Source: an uncultured Ruegeria sp.
GTDB lineage: Bacteria > Pseudomonadota > Alphaproteobacteria > Rhodobacterales > Rhodobacteraceae
Reading direction: 5' to 3'
DNA length: 64,000 bases
Assembly (NCBI RefSeq): GCF_947500045.1
Contig: NZ_CANMQQ010000001.1
Coordinates: 310,001-374,000 of the forward strand
Shown: positions 23,510 to 32,982 of the stretch, one piece after another
How the letters are laid out: each line of letters starts with the position of its first letter
Position numbering within the stretch: position 1 is the first letter of the stretch
The notes under the pieces: generated by a model
Database searches by the model: none
What the model was told of the DNA's origin: nothing
The model's input: only the letters and a program-made list of their open reading frames with translations
Position numbers and translations under genes: made by a program

Positions 23510-24657
23510 TCCCTTTGGAACTCACCATGACCGGGGCACAGGTGTTGCTGCCGGGCCAGGGGCTTTCGCGTACCGAGCTGTCCATCGCGGATGGTGTCGT
23601 GCAGTCCGACGGGGCAGGGCGGCAGGTCGATCTGTCAGGTTACCTCATACTGCCGGGCATCATTGATTTGCATGGTGACGGGTTTGAACGCCATATCGCA
23701 CCTCGTCGCGGCGCCATGAAACAGATGGCAGAGGGTATCCTGTCGGTCGAGGCTGAACTGGCCGCGAATGGCATTACTACAGCCGTTCTGGCACAGTTCC
23801 ACAGCTGGGAGGGCGGCGTACGTGGCCCCGAATTTGCCGGACAGGTTTTTGAGGCCATCACCTCGGTCCGGGATGATGTGGTGACAGATCTGATCCCGCA
23901 ACTGCGCTTTGAAACCCATATGCTGGACGATTATGAGGGACTGCCAGAATTGATCGAACACTGGCAAGTGCCTTATGTGGTCTTGAACGATCATCTGCCA
24001 CATGATCGGCTGGCCGAAGGGCGCAAGCCGCCGCGTTTGACAGGACAGGCACTGAAAGCAGGGCGCAACCCCGAAGCTCATTTCGAATTGCTGCTATCAA
24101 TGCATGCACGCAGGGCCGAAGTGCCTGATGCGCTGGATACGCTGTGTACTGAACTCATCGAAAGGGGTGTCCGGCTGGGTAGCCATGATGATGCCACGTC
24201 TCAGGATCGTGCGGATTGGCGCGAACGAGGCGTTAATATTTCGGAGTTTCCGGAAACGCTCGAAGCAGCAGAGGCTGCAAAGGCAGGCAGAGATCACGTG
24301 ATCCTGGGCTCACCCAACGTGGTGAGGGGCGGTTCACACAAGGGCAACGCCAGCGCTGTTGACCTGATCGCGATGGGTCTGTGTGATGCCCTGGCATCGG
24401 ATTATCACTACCCCAGCCCACGTCGTGCCGCGCTGATGTTGGCGAAATCCGGGCTTCTGGATATGGCGGGTGCCTGGGCGCTGGTCTCATCCGGTCCGGC
24501 CGAGGTGCTGGGCCTTTCAGATCGCGGAACGCTGCTGCCGGGCAAACGCGCAGATCTGCTGATACTGGATGCGGCAACCCACCGTGTTGCGGCTACAGTG
24601 TCAGGCGGAAATGTGAGCTACATGTCCGGCAGCATCGCGACCCGCTTTTTGAACTAA
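23506..24657 (+). CDS. phnM: Alpha-D-ribose 1-methylphosphonate 5-triphosphate diphosphatase (PhnM-like)
   Basis: Amidohydrolase of 383 residues that in the C-P lyase pathway releases pyrophosphate from the ribosyl-triphosphate intermediate. Metal-binding HGDGFERH early in the protein, then [31 protein letters not shown] and SDYHYPS are all PhnM signatures. No other phn gene lies in the window; its partner here is a secreted lipase-like gene, with an ATGA overlap. Either the phosphonate genes are dispersed in this organism or the enzyme serves another pathway. Confidence 0.88.
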   Translation: MIPLELTMTGAQVLLPGQGLSRTELSIADGVVQSDGAGRQVDLSGYLILPGIIDLHGDGFERHIAPRRGAMKQMAEGILSVEAELAANGITTAVLAQFHSWEGGVRGPEFAGQVFEAITSVRDDVVTDLIPQLRFETHMLDDYEGLPELIEHWQVPYVVLNDHLPHDRLAEGRKPPRLTGQALKAGRNPEAHFELLLSMHARRAEVPDALDTLCTELIERGVRLGSHDDATSQDRADWRERGVNISEFPETLEAAEAAKAGRDHVILGSPNVVRGGSHKGNASAVDLIAMGLCDALASDYHYPSPRRAALMLAKSGLLDMAGAWALVSSGPAEVLGLSDRGTLLPGKRADLLILDAATHRVAATVSGGNVSYMSGSIATRFLN

Positions 24658-24663
24658 TCTATC

Positions 24664-24710
24664 CTTCATCTGGCCAAAATACCCCCCCGGAGGCATCGCG
24701 CGCAGACGCG
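24664..24710 (-). repeat. Intergenic repeat, copy 3 (terminator-like)
   Basis: Just after the purK stop (minus strand): CGCG-TCTGCG-CGCG arms, then CCTCCGGGGGGG followed by TATTTTGGCCAGATGAA. The tail is the same as in copies 1 and 2. It lies between the convergent phnM and purK genes. Confidence 0.55.
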
Positions 24711-24711
24711 A

Positions 24712-25791
24712 TTAACCCTTACGCACGATCCGGTTAAAGTGACCCATCTTGCGGCCTGCCTTGACTTCGGCCTTGCCATAGAGATGTAGCGCAACATCCT
24801 GTTCACGCGCCAGTTCAGGTACCCGATCCATGTCAGAGCCGATCAGGTTCTCCATAACCACATCCGAATGCCGTTGTCCGTCACACAAGGGCCAACCAGC
24901 CACGGCACGAATATGCTGTTCGAATTGATCCACCGCGCAGCCGTTCTGCGTCCAGTGACCCGAGTTGTGAACGCGGGGTGCGACTTCATTCACGATCAAG
25001 CCCTGCGCTGTCACGAACAGCTCAACCCCCATCACGCCAACATAGTCCAACGCATTTAGGATATTGGCTGCCAGCAGAACCGCATCCATCCGTTGCGCCG
25101 GAGACAGGCGCGCAGGAATGGTCGTCGTATGCAGGATACCGTCGCGGTGCACATTCTCGCCCGGATCGAAACACGCGACCTGACCGTCAATACCACGCGC
25201 GGCGATGACCGAAACCTCATGGGTGAAATCCACGAACCCCTCCAGAATGGAAGGTGCGCCTGCCATATCTGCCAATGCAGCCTCGGCATCTTCCGGTGTG
25301 TTCAGACGGGCCTGGCCCTTTCCGTCATAGCCAAAGCGTCGGGTCTTCAGGATCGCAGGGGTGCCGATCGCGTCAAGCGCATCGCGCAGGCCGTCTAGGT
25401 TGGTGACGTCAGCAAACGGTGCAGTTTTAAGGCCCAGCTCCTGCAGGAATGCCTTTTCGGTGAGCCTGTCCTGACTGACCCGCAGCGCTTCGCGGCCGGG
25501 ACGGATGGGGCGGTGTTCTTCGAGCAAATCCAGCGCCTGTGTGGGGATGTTCTCGAACTCATAAGTGATCACATCCACCGAATCTGCGAAAGCCTTCAGC
25601 GCTTCGGCATCATCATATGCCGCAGTAGTGACACGATCAGCCACTTGGCCCGCGGGCGGGTTGGCGCCCGGCTCGAAGATGTGGGTTTTGAACCCCAACC
25701 GCGCTGCTGCGACGGACAACATCCGGCCCAGCTGACCACCGCCCAATATTCCGATGGTCGCACCGGGGTTGAGCATATCTGCCATCGTCAC
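24712..25791 (-). CDS. purK: N5-carboxyaminoimidazole ribonucleotide synthase
   Basis: ATP-grasp enzyme of purine synthesis, which carboxylates AIR with bicarbonate to N5-CAIR. 359 residues: ILGGGQLGRML at the N-terminus, ATP-grasp segment KTRRFGYDGKGQ, and the NEVAPRVHNSGHWT motif. Its start overlaps the stop of the ProC-like gene (ATGA); with purE two genes upstream it forms the operon purE / ProC-like / purK. Confidence 0.96.
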   Translation of the reverse strand: MTMADMLNPGATIGILGGGQLGRMLSVAAARLGFKTHIFEPGANPPAGQVADRVTTAAYDDAEALKAFADSVDVITYEFENIPTQALDLLEEHRPIRPGREALRVSQDRLTEKAFLQELGLKTAPFADVTNLDGLRDALDAIGTPAILKTRRFGYDGKGQARLNTPEDAEAALADMAGAPSILEGFVDFTHEVSVIAARGIDGQVACFDPGENVHRDGILHTTTIPARLSPAQRMDAVLLAANILNALDYVGVMGVELFVTAQGLIVNEVAPRVHNSGHWTQNGCAVDQFEQHIRAVAGWPLCDGQRHSDVVMENLIGSDMDRVPELAREQDVALHLYGKAEVKAGRKMGHFNRIVRKG

Positions 25792-26543
25792 GTCTCCAAT
25801 CGTTTGCCAATCGCAGTCAGAGCAGCGCGCAACGCATCATGCGCGCCCTCGGACTGTAGGGTATCTGTCATCTGAAGGCTCAGCGTGCCGTCGGTCGCAA
25901 GCGCGTCGCGCTCTGCAGCCAGCTGACCTGCTTGCCCTTTGTGCATCGTTGCCAAAAAGCCGGACATGAGCTGCGTGATGTAAAACTCTGCCTTATCCTT
26001 ATCCCCGGTCTGGTCGGCCAGCCATTCGGCACCGGTTGCCATCAGGTCCAGAAAACCGGGCACCATGGCACAAATGGCAAAATGGGCGTTCAAGGCCGCT
26101 TCGTCGGCAACCTTCACCACGGGGTTTTCGGGTTCAAACAGCTCTGTCAGAAGGCGGTCGTTGCCGTAGGCGGCAAGCGGGCAGCCTCCGGTTTGCAAGA
26201 AACCCAGAGGAATGGTCTGCACGAAATCCGATACAGGCGCACAAAGCGTCAAAAGCTGGCTCTGTGGCACTGCCGCCATCACGGAAACGATCTGTTGATC
26301 CGCTCGAAACGTCAGAGGCGTCAGAATATCAGCGGCAACCTGGGGGCGCAGGCAGAGGAACACGATGTCAGAGACGTCGATCACGTCTTGCGGGGGGGCA
26401 ACACTGATCCCAAGTTCGGCCTGCAAGGCCGAAGACACCTGCGCATTGCGTTCGGTGACATAGATGTCACGACCCTTCGAGGCCAACAGCCGCACTATTG
26501 GGGCTGCGATATGACCCGTCCCGATGAGGCCAATACGCTTCAT
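25788..26543 (-). CDS. ProC-like NAD(P)-binding oxidoreductase
   Basis: 251 residues resembling pyrroline-5-carboxylate reductase. Rossmann motif GLIGTGHIA at the N-terminus, an [13 protein letters not shown] segment in the position of the ProC DVVILAVKP motif, and a helical C-terminal domain. A clear proC lies at 40662, so this is a paralogue with a possibly different imine substrate. The VSGSGPAY active-site motif of true ProC is not seen; instead this region reads [13 protein letters not shown]. It is coupled by ATGA overlaps to both purE and purK. Confidence 0.75.
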   Translation of the reverse strand: MKRIGLIGTGHIAAPIVRLLASKGRDIYVTERNAQVSSALQAELGISVAPPQDVIDVSDIVFLCLRPQVAADILTPLTFRADQQIVSVMAAVPQSQLLTLCAPVSDFVQTIPLGFLQTGGCPLAAYGNDRLLTELFEPENPVVKVADEAALNAHFAICAMVPGFLDLMATGAEWLADQTGDKDKAEFYITQLMSGFLATMHKGQAGQLAAERDALATDGTLSLQMTDTLQSEGAHDALRAALTAIGKRLET

Positions 26544-27025
26544 CCCTGCGGCACTTGGGGGATTGAGGCGGACAGGGCTTCACGCCAGGCATCCAACCGC
26601 TCGGCCAGTGTCGGGTCTTGAAGCGCAAGAATGCCTGCCGCCATTAACCCCGCATTAGCGCCGCCAGCTGATCCAATCGCCATCGTTGCAACTGGAAACC
26701 CTTTGGGCATTTGCACGATGGAATACAGCGAATCCACGCCCGACAACGCCCGGGTCTGTACCGGGACACCAATCACCGGCACGCGGGTTTTCGACGCCAT
26801 CATTCCGGGCAAATGCGCCGCACCGCCCGCACCCGCGACAATGACCTGCAAGCCGCGTGAAACAGCGGTTTTGCCGTAGTCCCAAAGGCGATCAGGCGTG
26901 CGGTGGGCCGAGACGATACGCGCCTCATACGCGATGCCCAGCTCATCCAGAATATCGGCGGCCTCTTTCATGGTGGACCAGTCCGACTGGCTGCCCATGA
27001 TGATCCCTACTTTCACATCGCTCAT
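26540..27025 (-). CDS. purE: N5-carboxyaminoimidazole ribonucleotide mutase
   Basis: Converts N5-CAIR to CAIR. 161 residues from [16 protein letters not shown]; motifs [15 protein letters not shown], and [11 protein letters not shown] with the catalytic histidine, all class I PurE. First gene of the operon; the longer frame starting 45 bases upstream lacks family support. Confidence 0.96.
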   Translation of the reverse strand: MSDVKVGIIMGSQSDWSTMKEAADILDELGIAYEARIVSAHRTPDRLWDYGKTAVSRGLQVIVAGAGGAAHLPGMMASKTRVPVIGVPVQTRALSGVDSLYSIVQMPKGFPVATMAIGSAGGANAGLMAAGILALQDPTLAERLDAWREALSASIPQVPQG

Positions 27026-27102
27026 TGCCTTTGCGCCCCTGCCTTCGGAAAGAGCGCGCACTATAGCCAAATCCGCTTATGTGGCAATGCGTTCCGCACG
27101 CC

Positions 27103-27327
27103 TCAGGCGATGATATCGGGGGTCAGACGGTCTTCGATCAAGCGCATGATGTCCTTAAGGCGCAATTTCTGCTTTTTCAGCCGCTTGATCGTCAGTTGGT
27201 CCGAGGTTCCCTTGGCCTGCAAAGCTTCGATCGCTTCGTCCAGATCACGGTGCTGGCGGCGAAAGACCTCCAATTCCACCCGCAGGACTTCATCGGTTTT
27301 CATCGAAAGATCGGTAGGCGCGTTCAT
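27103..27327 (-). CDS. YdcH-family protein (DUF465)
   Basis: 74-residue, highly charged helical protein. The pattern LKKQKLRLKDIMRLIEDR is the DUF465/YdcH C-terminal signature; a coiled coil is likely. Function unknown. Divergent from hsp20. Confidence 0.8.
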   Translation of the reverse strand: MNAPTDLSMKTDEVLRVELEVFRRQHRDLDEAIEALQAKGTSDQLTIKRLKKQKLRLKDIMRLIEDRLTPDIIA

Positions 27328-27491
27328 GGACGACTCAGTGTTACAAGTGGTGCTTTCGACACAAGATAGTGTGTCAGGGTTTATCCGGCCAGACCTTGTG
27401 GACATCCCTGTATCTTCCCATATTCTATAACACGCGGTTGCCAGAATGGGGCCGCTCAATACGTCGCTTTGACAATGAAGGACGATGATAC

Positions 27492-27905
27492 GTGTCGAAA
27501 CTTACCTTAGGCTCATACCCGCATCTTTTGGGGTTCGAGCAGTTGGAACGCCTTCTGGAACGGTCTGCAAAGGCCGGAAATGAAGGATACCCGCCCTATA
27601 ATATCGAGCAGACCTCGGATTTTTCCTATCGCATCACGCTGGCCGTGGCCGGGTTTGCGGAAGAGGACCTGTCGATCACCATCGAGGATCGCCAGCTGGT
27701 GATCCGGGGCCGTCAACGCGATGACAGCGAAGGGCGCATCTTCCTGCACCGCGGCATCGCGGCCCGCCAGTTTCAGCGCATGTTCGTGCTGGCTGATGGC
27801 GTCGAGGTGGGTGAGGCGATTATGGAGAACGGTCTGCTGCATGTGGATCTGACCCGCGCCGTGCCCGAAACCGTGGTTCAAACAATCAACATCAAGAAGG
27901 GGTAA
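27492..27905 (+). CDS. Small heat-shock protein, Hsp20/IbpA family
   Basis: 137 residues with an alpha-crystallin domain: PPYNIEQTSDFSYRITLAVAGF, ELVIRG-like QLVIRGRQ, and the A-x-x-NGLL motif (MENGLLHVDL), ending in the short I-x-I tail (INIKKG). ATP-independent holdase of unfolded proteins. Starts with GTG preceded by AAGGACG. Followed after 5 bases by the DUF1150 gene. No CIRCE or clear ROSE thermometer was found upstream. Confidence 0.93.
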   Translation: MSKLTLGSYPHLLGFEQLERLLERSAKAGNEGYPPYNIEQTSDFSYRITLAVAGFAEEDLSITIEDRQLVIRGRQRDDSEGRIFLHRGIAARQFQRMFVLADGVEVGEAIMENGLLHVDLTRAVPETVVQTINIKKG

Positions 27906-27910
27906 GAGCA

Positions 27911-28135
27911 ATGAATACACCGATCGACATTAACACCGAAGGCAATCGGATCGTTTATGTAAAAGCAGTGGATGTGGCTGACCTGCCGCAGAATCTGCGC
28001 GAACAGGCAGGCGATCTGGATCAGCTTTACGCGGTGCACGATTCCGATGGTCAACAACTGGCGCTGGTGGCGGACCGCAAGTTGGCCTTTGTACTGGCTC
28101 GCGAACATGACCTGTCACCGGTAGCGGTACACTGA
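27911..28135 (+). CDS. DUF1150 family protein
   Basis: 74-residue small acidic protein. The run QLYAVHDSDGQQLALVADRKLAFVLAREHDLSP (in parts) is typical of DUF1150, an alphaproteobacterial family often found next to a small heat-shock gene. Function unknown; cotranscribed with hsp20, which suggests a role in the same stress response. Confidence 0.85.
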   Translation: MNTPIDINTEGNRIVYVKAVDVADLPQNLREQAGDLDQLYAVHDSDGQQLALVADRKLAFVLAREHDLSPVAVH

Positions 28136-28221
28136 AACGGCCACACACTCTACTGAATTGACGTGACATTTGCCGCGGCTGCGATGATCTTGCAGCAGAA
28201 CGCAAAGCAGGAGTGGGCAGC

Positions 28222-29109
28222 ATGCGCTGGTATGATTTCGACTGGGTGGACGCCTTCAGCGATCGCGCCTTTGGTGGCAATGGCTGCGCAGTAGTACATG
28301 GCGGGGCAGGGCTTTCGGATGAGGTCTGCATGGCTTATGTGCGCGAGACTTCTTTGGTTGAATGCACCTTTACCGGTCCTTCCTCGGTGGCCGACGTTCG
28401 GGTCCGCTATTTCCTTGCCAGCCGCGAGATTCCCTTTGCAGGGCACCCAACCATCGCCACAGTCGCCGCGATGCAATCACGCGGATTGTTTCAAGGGGAA
28501 GCATTGACGCTCGAAACCGGGGCAGGGATTGTCTCAATCACGCTGCAAGGCGATGAGATTGAAATGACGCAAGTAGCCCCGCAGTTTGGCGCGCCTGTGC
28601 CCGCCACGTTGGTGGCCGCCGCCGTAGGATTGCCGGAAGACGCGATCATTTCTCCGCCCCAGATGGTTTCGACGGGCCTGCCTTTCTGCATCACCGTCCT
28701 TCTGGATCATGAGGCCCTGCGTGCCGCGAAACTTGCCGAAGGTCCTCTGCGCGAAGTGGCTGCAAAGGCGGGGTTTTCCGGCTCCGACATGGCAGAGCCG
28801 TTTCTGGTGACTCTCAACGGCGCTACCGATGCAGGCGACACATTCTCGCGCTTGTTGCTGGCACCGCCCAGCCCGCCCGAAGACCCTTTCACCGGCTCGG
28901 CGACCGGTGCGATGGCGGCGTATCTTTGGAAGCACGGATTGATGAACAAGGACACTTTCATCGCCGAGCAGGGGCACGATATGGGCCGCCCCGGACAAGC
29001 GCGAGTGACGCGCGTGGGCCCTGCCGAGGCCATGACCGGGATCAAAGTCGCAGGGCGCGGTCACGTCCTGATGCGCGGGCAGGTAAATCTGCCGGATGAC
29101 GCCGCCTAG
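28222..29109 (+). CDS. PhzF-family isomerase
   Basis: 295 residues of the diaminopimelate-epimerase-like fold. FDWVDAFSDRAFGGNGCAV at the N-terminus, the catalytic glutamate in TSLVECTF, FAGHPTI, and the C-terminal DPFTGSATGAMAAYL. The family catalyses isomerisations without cofactor; no phenazine genes are present, so the substrate is unknown. The ribosome site CAGGAG at 28208-28213 favours ATG 28222 over GTG 28213. Confidence 0.9.
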   Translation: MRWYDFDWVDAFSDRAFGGNGCAVVHGGAGLSDEVCMAYVRETSLVECTFTGPSSVADVRVRYFLASREIPFAGHPTIATVAAMQSRGLFQGEALTLETGAGIVSITLQGDEIEMTQVAPQFGAPVPATLVAAAVGLPEDAIISPPQMVSTGLPFCITVLLDHEALRAAKLAEGPLREVAAKAGFSGSDMAEPFLVTLNGATDAGDTFSRLLLAPPSPPEDPFTGSATGAMAAYLWKHGLMNKDTFIAEQGHDMGRPGQARVTRVGPAEAMTGIKVAGRGHVLMRGQVNLPDDAA

Positions 29110-29270
29110 CGCGATAGGTTTCAATTGTGACCAAGGGGTCATCCACGCAATCAGTGTAGTCGACCTCGACACCTGATCAATTGCGTGTTTCTTACACGAA
29201 GCGTCCAGATAAGAGCCTGGTATCTGCAACTATCTGCAACGTTCACGGGCCGTTTCTGAGCCTCGAAACT

Positions 29271-29301
29271 GAAATAGCCTCCGATATTCGGAGGCTATTT
29301 C
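29271..29301 (-). terminator. Terminator of sat-cysC (possibly bidirectional)
   Basis: A 14-bp perfect stem GAAATAGCCTCCGA / TCGGAGGCTATTTC with a TAT loop, 18 bases after the sat-cysC stop. The outer A/T pairs supply a T stretch in both directions, so it may also end the phzF transcript. Confidence 0.8.
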
Positions 29302-29318
29302 ATAATTTAGCAAGGCGC

Positions 29319-31037
29319 TTAACCGGCTGCTATCAAACCCATGCTTTCCAGTTTCAACAGAACCTGATGAGCGCAGTTGTCGACCTCGACGTTTTCGGTC
29401 TCTACGCGCAACTCGGGATCTTCAGGCGCGTCATAGGGGTCAGAAATCCCGGTGAACTCCTTGATCTTGCCCTCGCGCGCCAGCTTGTACAGGCCCTTGC
29501 GGTCACGGCGCTCACATTCCTCGATGCTGGTTGCAACATGCACTTCGCAGAAGGCACCAAACTGTTCGATCTCTTCGCGCACTGCCCTCCGGGTGGTGGC
29601 ATAGGGTGCAATCGGCGCGCAGATCGCAATGCCGCCGTTCTTGGTGATCTCGCTGGCCACATAGCCAATGCGGCGGATGTTCAAGTCGCGATGTTCTTTC
29701 GAGAAACCCAGCTCGGATGACAGGTTCTTACGCACGATATCACCATCCAGCAAGGTGACAGGACGATCTCCGGTTTCCATCAGTTTGACCATCAGGGCGT
29801 TGGCAATGGTGGACTTGCCGGACCCTGAAAAGCCAGTGAAGAAAACCGTGAACCCTTGTTGCGACCGCGGAGGGAAACGATTGCGAAGCTCCTGCACAAC
29901 TTCGGGGAATGAGAACCATTCCGGAATCTCCAGCCCTTCGCGCAAACGACGGCGCAATTCGGTACCCGAGATGTTCAGGATCGTTACGTTGTCCTTATCC
30001 AGAATCTCGTCATTTGGCTCGTACTGGGCACGCTCCTGCACGTAGACCATATGTTTGAAGTCGACCATCTCGACGCCAATCTCGTCCTGATATTTTCGGA
30101 AAAGATCCTGAGCGTCATAAGGTCCATAAAAATCTTCGCCGGCCGAATTTTTGCCCGGCCCCGCGTGATCACGACCTACGATGAAATGGGTGCAGCCATG
30201 GTTTGCACGGATAAGCCCGTGCCAGACCGCCTCGCGCGGGCCAGCCATGCGCATCGCGAGGTTCAGGAGCGACATTGAGGTGGTCGATGCCGGGTATTTA
30301 TCAAGCACGGCCTCATAGCAGCGCACGCGCGTGAAATGATCCACGTCGCCGGGTTTGGTCAGGCCCACGACCGGATGGATCAGCAGGTTGGCCTGCGCCT
30401 CCTTGGCAGCACGGAAAGTCAGTTCCTGATGTGCGCGGTGCAGCGGATTGCGGGTCTGGAACGCCACAATCCGTCGCCAACCCAGCTTGCGGAAATACGC
30501 ACGCAACTCGTTCGGCGTGTCACGGCGCGCTTTGAAATCATAGTGCACAGGCTGCTGGATACCGACCACCGGCCCCCCCAGATAGACTTTGCCTGCCACG
30601 TTGTGCAGGTAATTCACGGCCGGATGCGCATCATCGTCAGCGCCGAACACCTTCTCGGCCTCACGCGCCTTGTCAGGCGTCCAGCGGTCGGTCACCGTCA
30701 TTGTTCCCAGAATGACACCTTCCTGATCGCGCAGAGCAATGTCCTGACCCAGTTCGATCTTCTCGGCGAAGTCTTCATCGACATCCAGAGTGATCGGCAT
30801 CGGCCACAGCGTTCCGTCGGCCAGGCGCATATTCTCGACCACGTTGTCGTAGTCAGCCTCGCTCAGGAAACCTTTGAGCGGGTTGAAGCCGCCATTCATC
30901 AGCAGATCCAGGTCACAGATCTGCCGTGGGCTCAGGTCCCAACTGGTCAGGTCCGCGGCTTCGACCTTCAGCTTCTGTGCGGATTCATAAGAAACAAAGA
31001 GTTCGGGGATCGGGGCCAGATTGCTTAGCATCGTCAT
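29319..31037 (-). CDS. sat-cysC: Fused sulfate adenylyltransferase / adenylylsulfate kinase
   Basis: About 572 residues. N-terminal ATP sulfurylase (LTSWDLSPRQICDLDLLMNGGF pattern, QTRNPLHRAHQEL with the catalytic QxRNP and HxxH, and IVGRDHAGP), and C-terminal APS kinase with P-loop GFSGSGKST and LDGDIVRKNL. It activates sulfate to PAPS in two steps on one chain. Two possible ATG starts (31037, 31031) lie six bases apart. A 25-codon ORF with a good ribosome site precedes it. Confidence 0.95.
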   Translation of the reverse strand: MTMLSNLAPIPELFVSYESAQKLKVEAADLTSWDLSPRQICDLDLLMNGGFNPLKGFLSEADYDNVVENMRLADGTLWPMPITLDVDEDFAEKIELGQDIALRDQEGVILGTMTVTDRWTPDKAREAEKVFGADDDAHPAVNYLHNVAGKVYLGGPVVGIQQPVHYDFKARRDTPNELRAYFRKLGWRRIVAFQTRNPLHRAHQELTFRAAKEAQANLLIHPVVGLTKPGDVDHFTRVRCYEAVLDKYPASTTSMSLLNLAMRMAGPREAVWHGLIRANHGCTHFIVGRDHAGPGKNSAGEDFYGPYDAQDLFRKYQDEIGVEMVDFKHMVYVQERAQYEPNDEILDKDNVTILNISGTELRRRLREGLEIPEWFSFPEVVQELRNRFPPRSQQGFTVFFTGFSGSGKSTIANALMVKLMETGDRPVTLLDGDIVRKNLSSELGFSKEHRDLNIRRIGYVASEITKNGGIAICAPIAPYATTRRAVREEIEQFGAFCEVHVATSIEECERRDRKGLYKLAREGKIKEFTGISDPYDAPEDPELRVETENVEVDNCAHQVLLKLESMGLIAAG

Positions 31038-31075
31038 TTGAATTCTCTTATCGCAGTGTGGTTTGCTTATTTGAG

Positions 31076-31153
31076 TCAGAGGTGTTTTCCGGGCATGTGC
31101 CCCGAGCTGCGGGTGAAGTCCATAGACAGGAAAGAACAAAGGACGATATGCAT
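31076..31153 (-). CDS. Possible 25-residue leader peptide before sat-cysC
   Basis: ATG preceded at good spacing by CAGGAA; the peptide starts MHIVLCSFLSMDF and stops 38 bases before sat. It contains one Cys and three Met, but no run of codons typical of an attenuator. It could be chance. Confidence 0.25.
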   Translation of the reverse strand: MHIVLCSFLSMDFTRSSGHMPGKHL

Positions 31154-31239
31154 GGTTTTTTCCTGAGATGGAAAGAAATTCCGAATTTTATTGCTGAGTG
31201 CTGAGAAAATCCCACGAAATTCCGGCATAATGGGCTTTG

Positions 31240-32925
31240 TCAGGCAATCTGTTCCCATGGGCTGGCATGTGCCTCAAGGTCCGAAGCCTGCTCGACCGGC
31301 AAGGCAGAGACCGGACCGGATACACCGCGCAAGCTGAACGCGCGCAATTCATCAGGATTACAGTGCAATCCCGCCGCCTCCAGCAGGGTTTCCGAGACCA
31401 AAAGTTCGACGCCTAACGCCTTGGTCTCTGCCTCCAGTCGGCTGGCAACATTTACCGCGTCTCCGATGATGGTGCGGGGAGCGTGTTTTGCGGCACCGAT
31501 CTCACCCAGAACGAGATCGCCGAGATGCAGTCCCATTCCTATGCGCACGGGTGAACTGCCCTCTGCTGCAAGCTGCTGATTGAATCGCTCCAATGCACGG
31601 CCAATATCGGCTGCTGCACGAAGCCCTGCGCGGGCCGAACCAGTTGTGTCAGCCGTTTCGAACATCGCCAACAGACCATCGCCCATATATTTGTCGACTG
31701 TCCCGCCCTGCGCAGTGATTGCGGGCACAATCGCGTCAAAAAAACGGTTCAAAAGGAACACGATATCATAAGGGAGTTGCCCGGTCGTGCGGGCGGTAAA
31801 TCCACGCATGTCCAGAAATAGAACCGCCAATTGCCTTTCCTGACCCTGACTGGCATGGGCCCGATCGCGTGCGCCGTCAGGCCTGAACACACGAAACACG
31901 GTCACGGGGTCGGTTGGTCGTATCTGGCAGGCCAGACGTGTACCCTCGGGCGCGCCGACGGCATTCAGGCTACGGGCCTCGATCTCGGTGGGTGGATGCA
32001 GATGACCGACCCCATGTTCAACGACAACACGACAGGTTGTGCAGCGTCCCTTGCCGCCACATAAGGCCGTGTGTGGAATACCGTTGGCGTGCGACATCTC
32101 AAGCAATGTCATGCCTTTTTCGGAGACGATTTCAGGACCGTTCACATAGCGGACCCGGACCGAATGCCTCCGCCGCCATAGTTTACGAGCAACGTAGATC
32201 AGCCCGGTTAAAGCAAGCGCGCCCCAAAAGACCATCAAGGTGTTGTCCTTGACGGAAAACAGCGACTGGAACGTCTCGGCAGAAGGCCAGTTGTAATGTT
32301 CAATATATTGTTCACGCAGGTCTGGGTCGGCAAAATCCAACCAGATGCGGCGCCCCTCGGTCAAAAGCCCTGCCAGCGCAAAACTGGGTACAAATACGGC
32401 GAGCCCGATCAGATACGGCACCATGTTTCGCCACCAGCTCGTCAACCGCAGCCACATATGCAATCCGATGCAGCCGTGCGCCCACACCAGAAGCAACAGC
32501 AGGCTTTGCAACCAGATCGCACTGTTGGGCCACATCAGGATGATGATGTAACCCATCTCGTCGTTCACGCCGAATATTTCGTGCGCATATCGGGTCTGGA
32601 CCAGATGTGAAATCAGTTGCAGTGGAATCAAAAGGCCCAGAACCACTTGCAGTGCAACGCTGAAAGGCATTCTTAATGTGCGCCGTTGCGCGATCGAGAC
32701 CAGTGCGAGCCCCGCGTGAACCAGCAGCGCTGCGTATAACAGAACGCTGCCAATCCCGTGGCGGCTAACAGTTTTGCGCCCATCCTGCATCCCGTGCAGC
32801 ATGTCGGTATGAAACAGTCCCAAACCGATATTGATGAAATGAAAGAACGCAAAGACAAACAGCACCAGACCGCTTGCGATTCTCAGGCGGCTTATCCATC
32901 CGCCGCGCCAAAGAGCGTTTTCCAA
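31240..32925 (-). CDS. Membrane-anchored adenylate cyclase with 2Fe-2S domain
   Basis: 561 residues in three parts. Residues 1-250 form about six membrane helices rich in histidine (H29, H70, H107, H150, H156 inside or at helix ends), resembling the cytochrome b anchor of succinate dehydrogenase. Residues 255-345 form a ferredoxin domain with C289-x5-C295-x2-C298-x34-C333, the adrenodoxin spacing. Residues 365-545 are a class III cyclase domain with metal-binding D372 and D416, substrate-specifying K412 and T485, and transition-state N492 and R496, so it should make cAMP. A TTG start with AGGTGAG upstream is used; the next Met is inside the first loop. It is the third gene after trxB and the RES gene, 57 bases behind the latter. 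Confidence 0.9.
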   Translation of the reverse strand: MENALWRGGWISRLRIASGLVLFVFAFFHFINIGLGLFHTDMLHGMQDGRKTVSRHGIGSVLLYAALLVHAGLALVSIAQRRTLRMPFSVALQVVLGLLIPLQLISHLVQTRYAHEIFGVNDEMGYIIILMWPNSAIWLQSLLLLLVWAHGCIGLHMWLRLTSWWRNMVPYLIGLAVFVPSFALAGLLTEGRRIWLDFADPDLREQYIEHYNWPSAETFQSLFSVKDNTLMVFWGALALTGLIYVARKLWRRRHSVRVRYVNGPEIVSEKGMTLLEMSHANGIPHTALCGGKGRCTTCRVVVEHGVGHLHPPTEIEARSLNAVGAPEGTRLACQIRPTDPVTVFRVFRPDGARDRAHASQGQERQLAVLFLDMRGFTARTTGQLPYDIVFLLNRFFDAIVPAITAQGGTVDKYMGDGLLAMFETADTTGSARAGLRAAADIGRALERFNQQLAAEGSSPVRIGMGLHLGDLVLGEIGAAKHAPRTIIGDAVNVASRLEAETKALGVELLVSETLLEAAGLHCNPDELRAFSLRGVSGPVSALPVEQASDLEAHASPWEQIA

Positions 32926-32982
32926 AAGCTCACCTGTTCTTCGCGTTTGTTAGTTCGATCCTGATACGGCGCAGTGCCTCGG

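Noticed and set aside
29221..29240. Direct repeat TATCTGCAAC twice in tandem
   Set aside because: Only two 10-base units, probably a chance duplication; no mobile element features.
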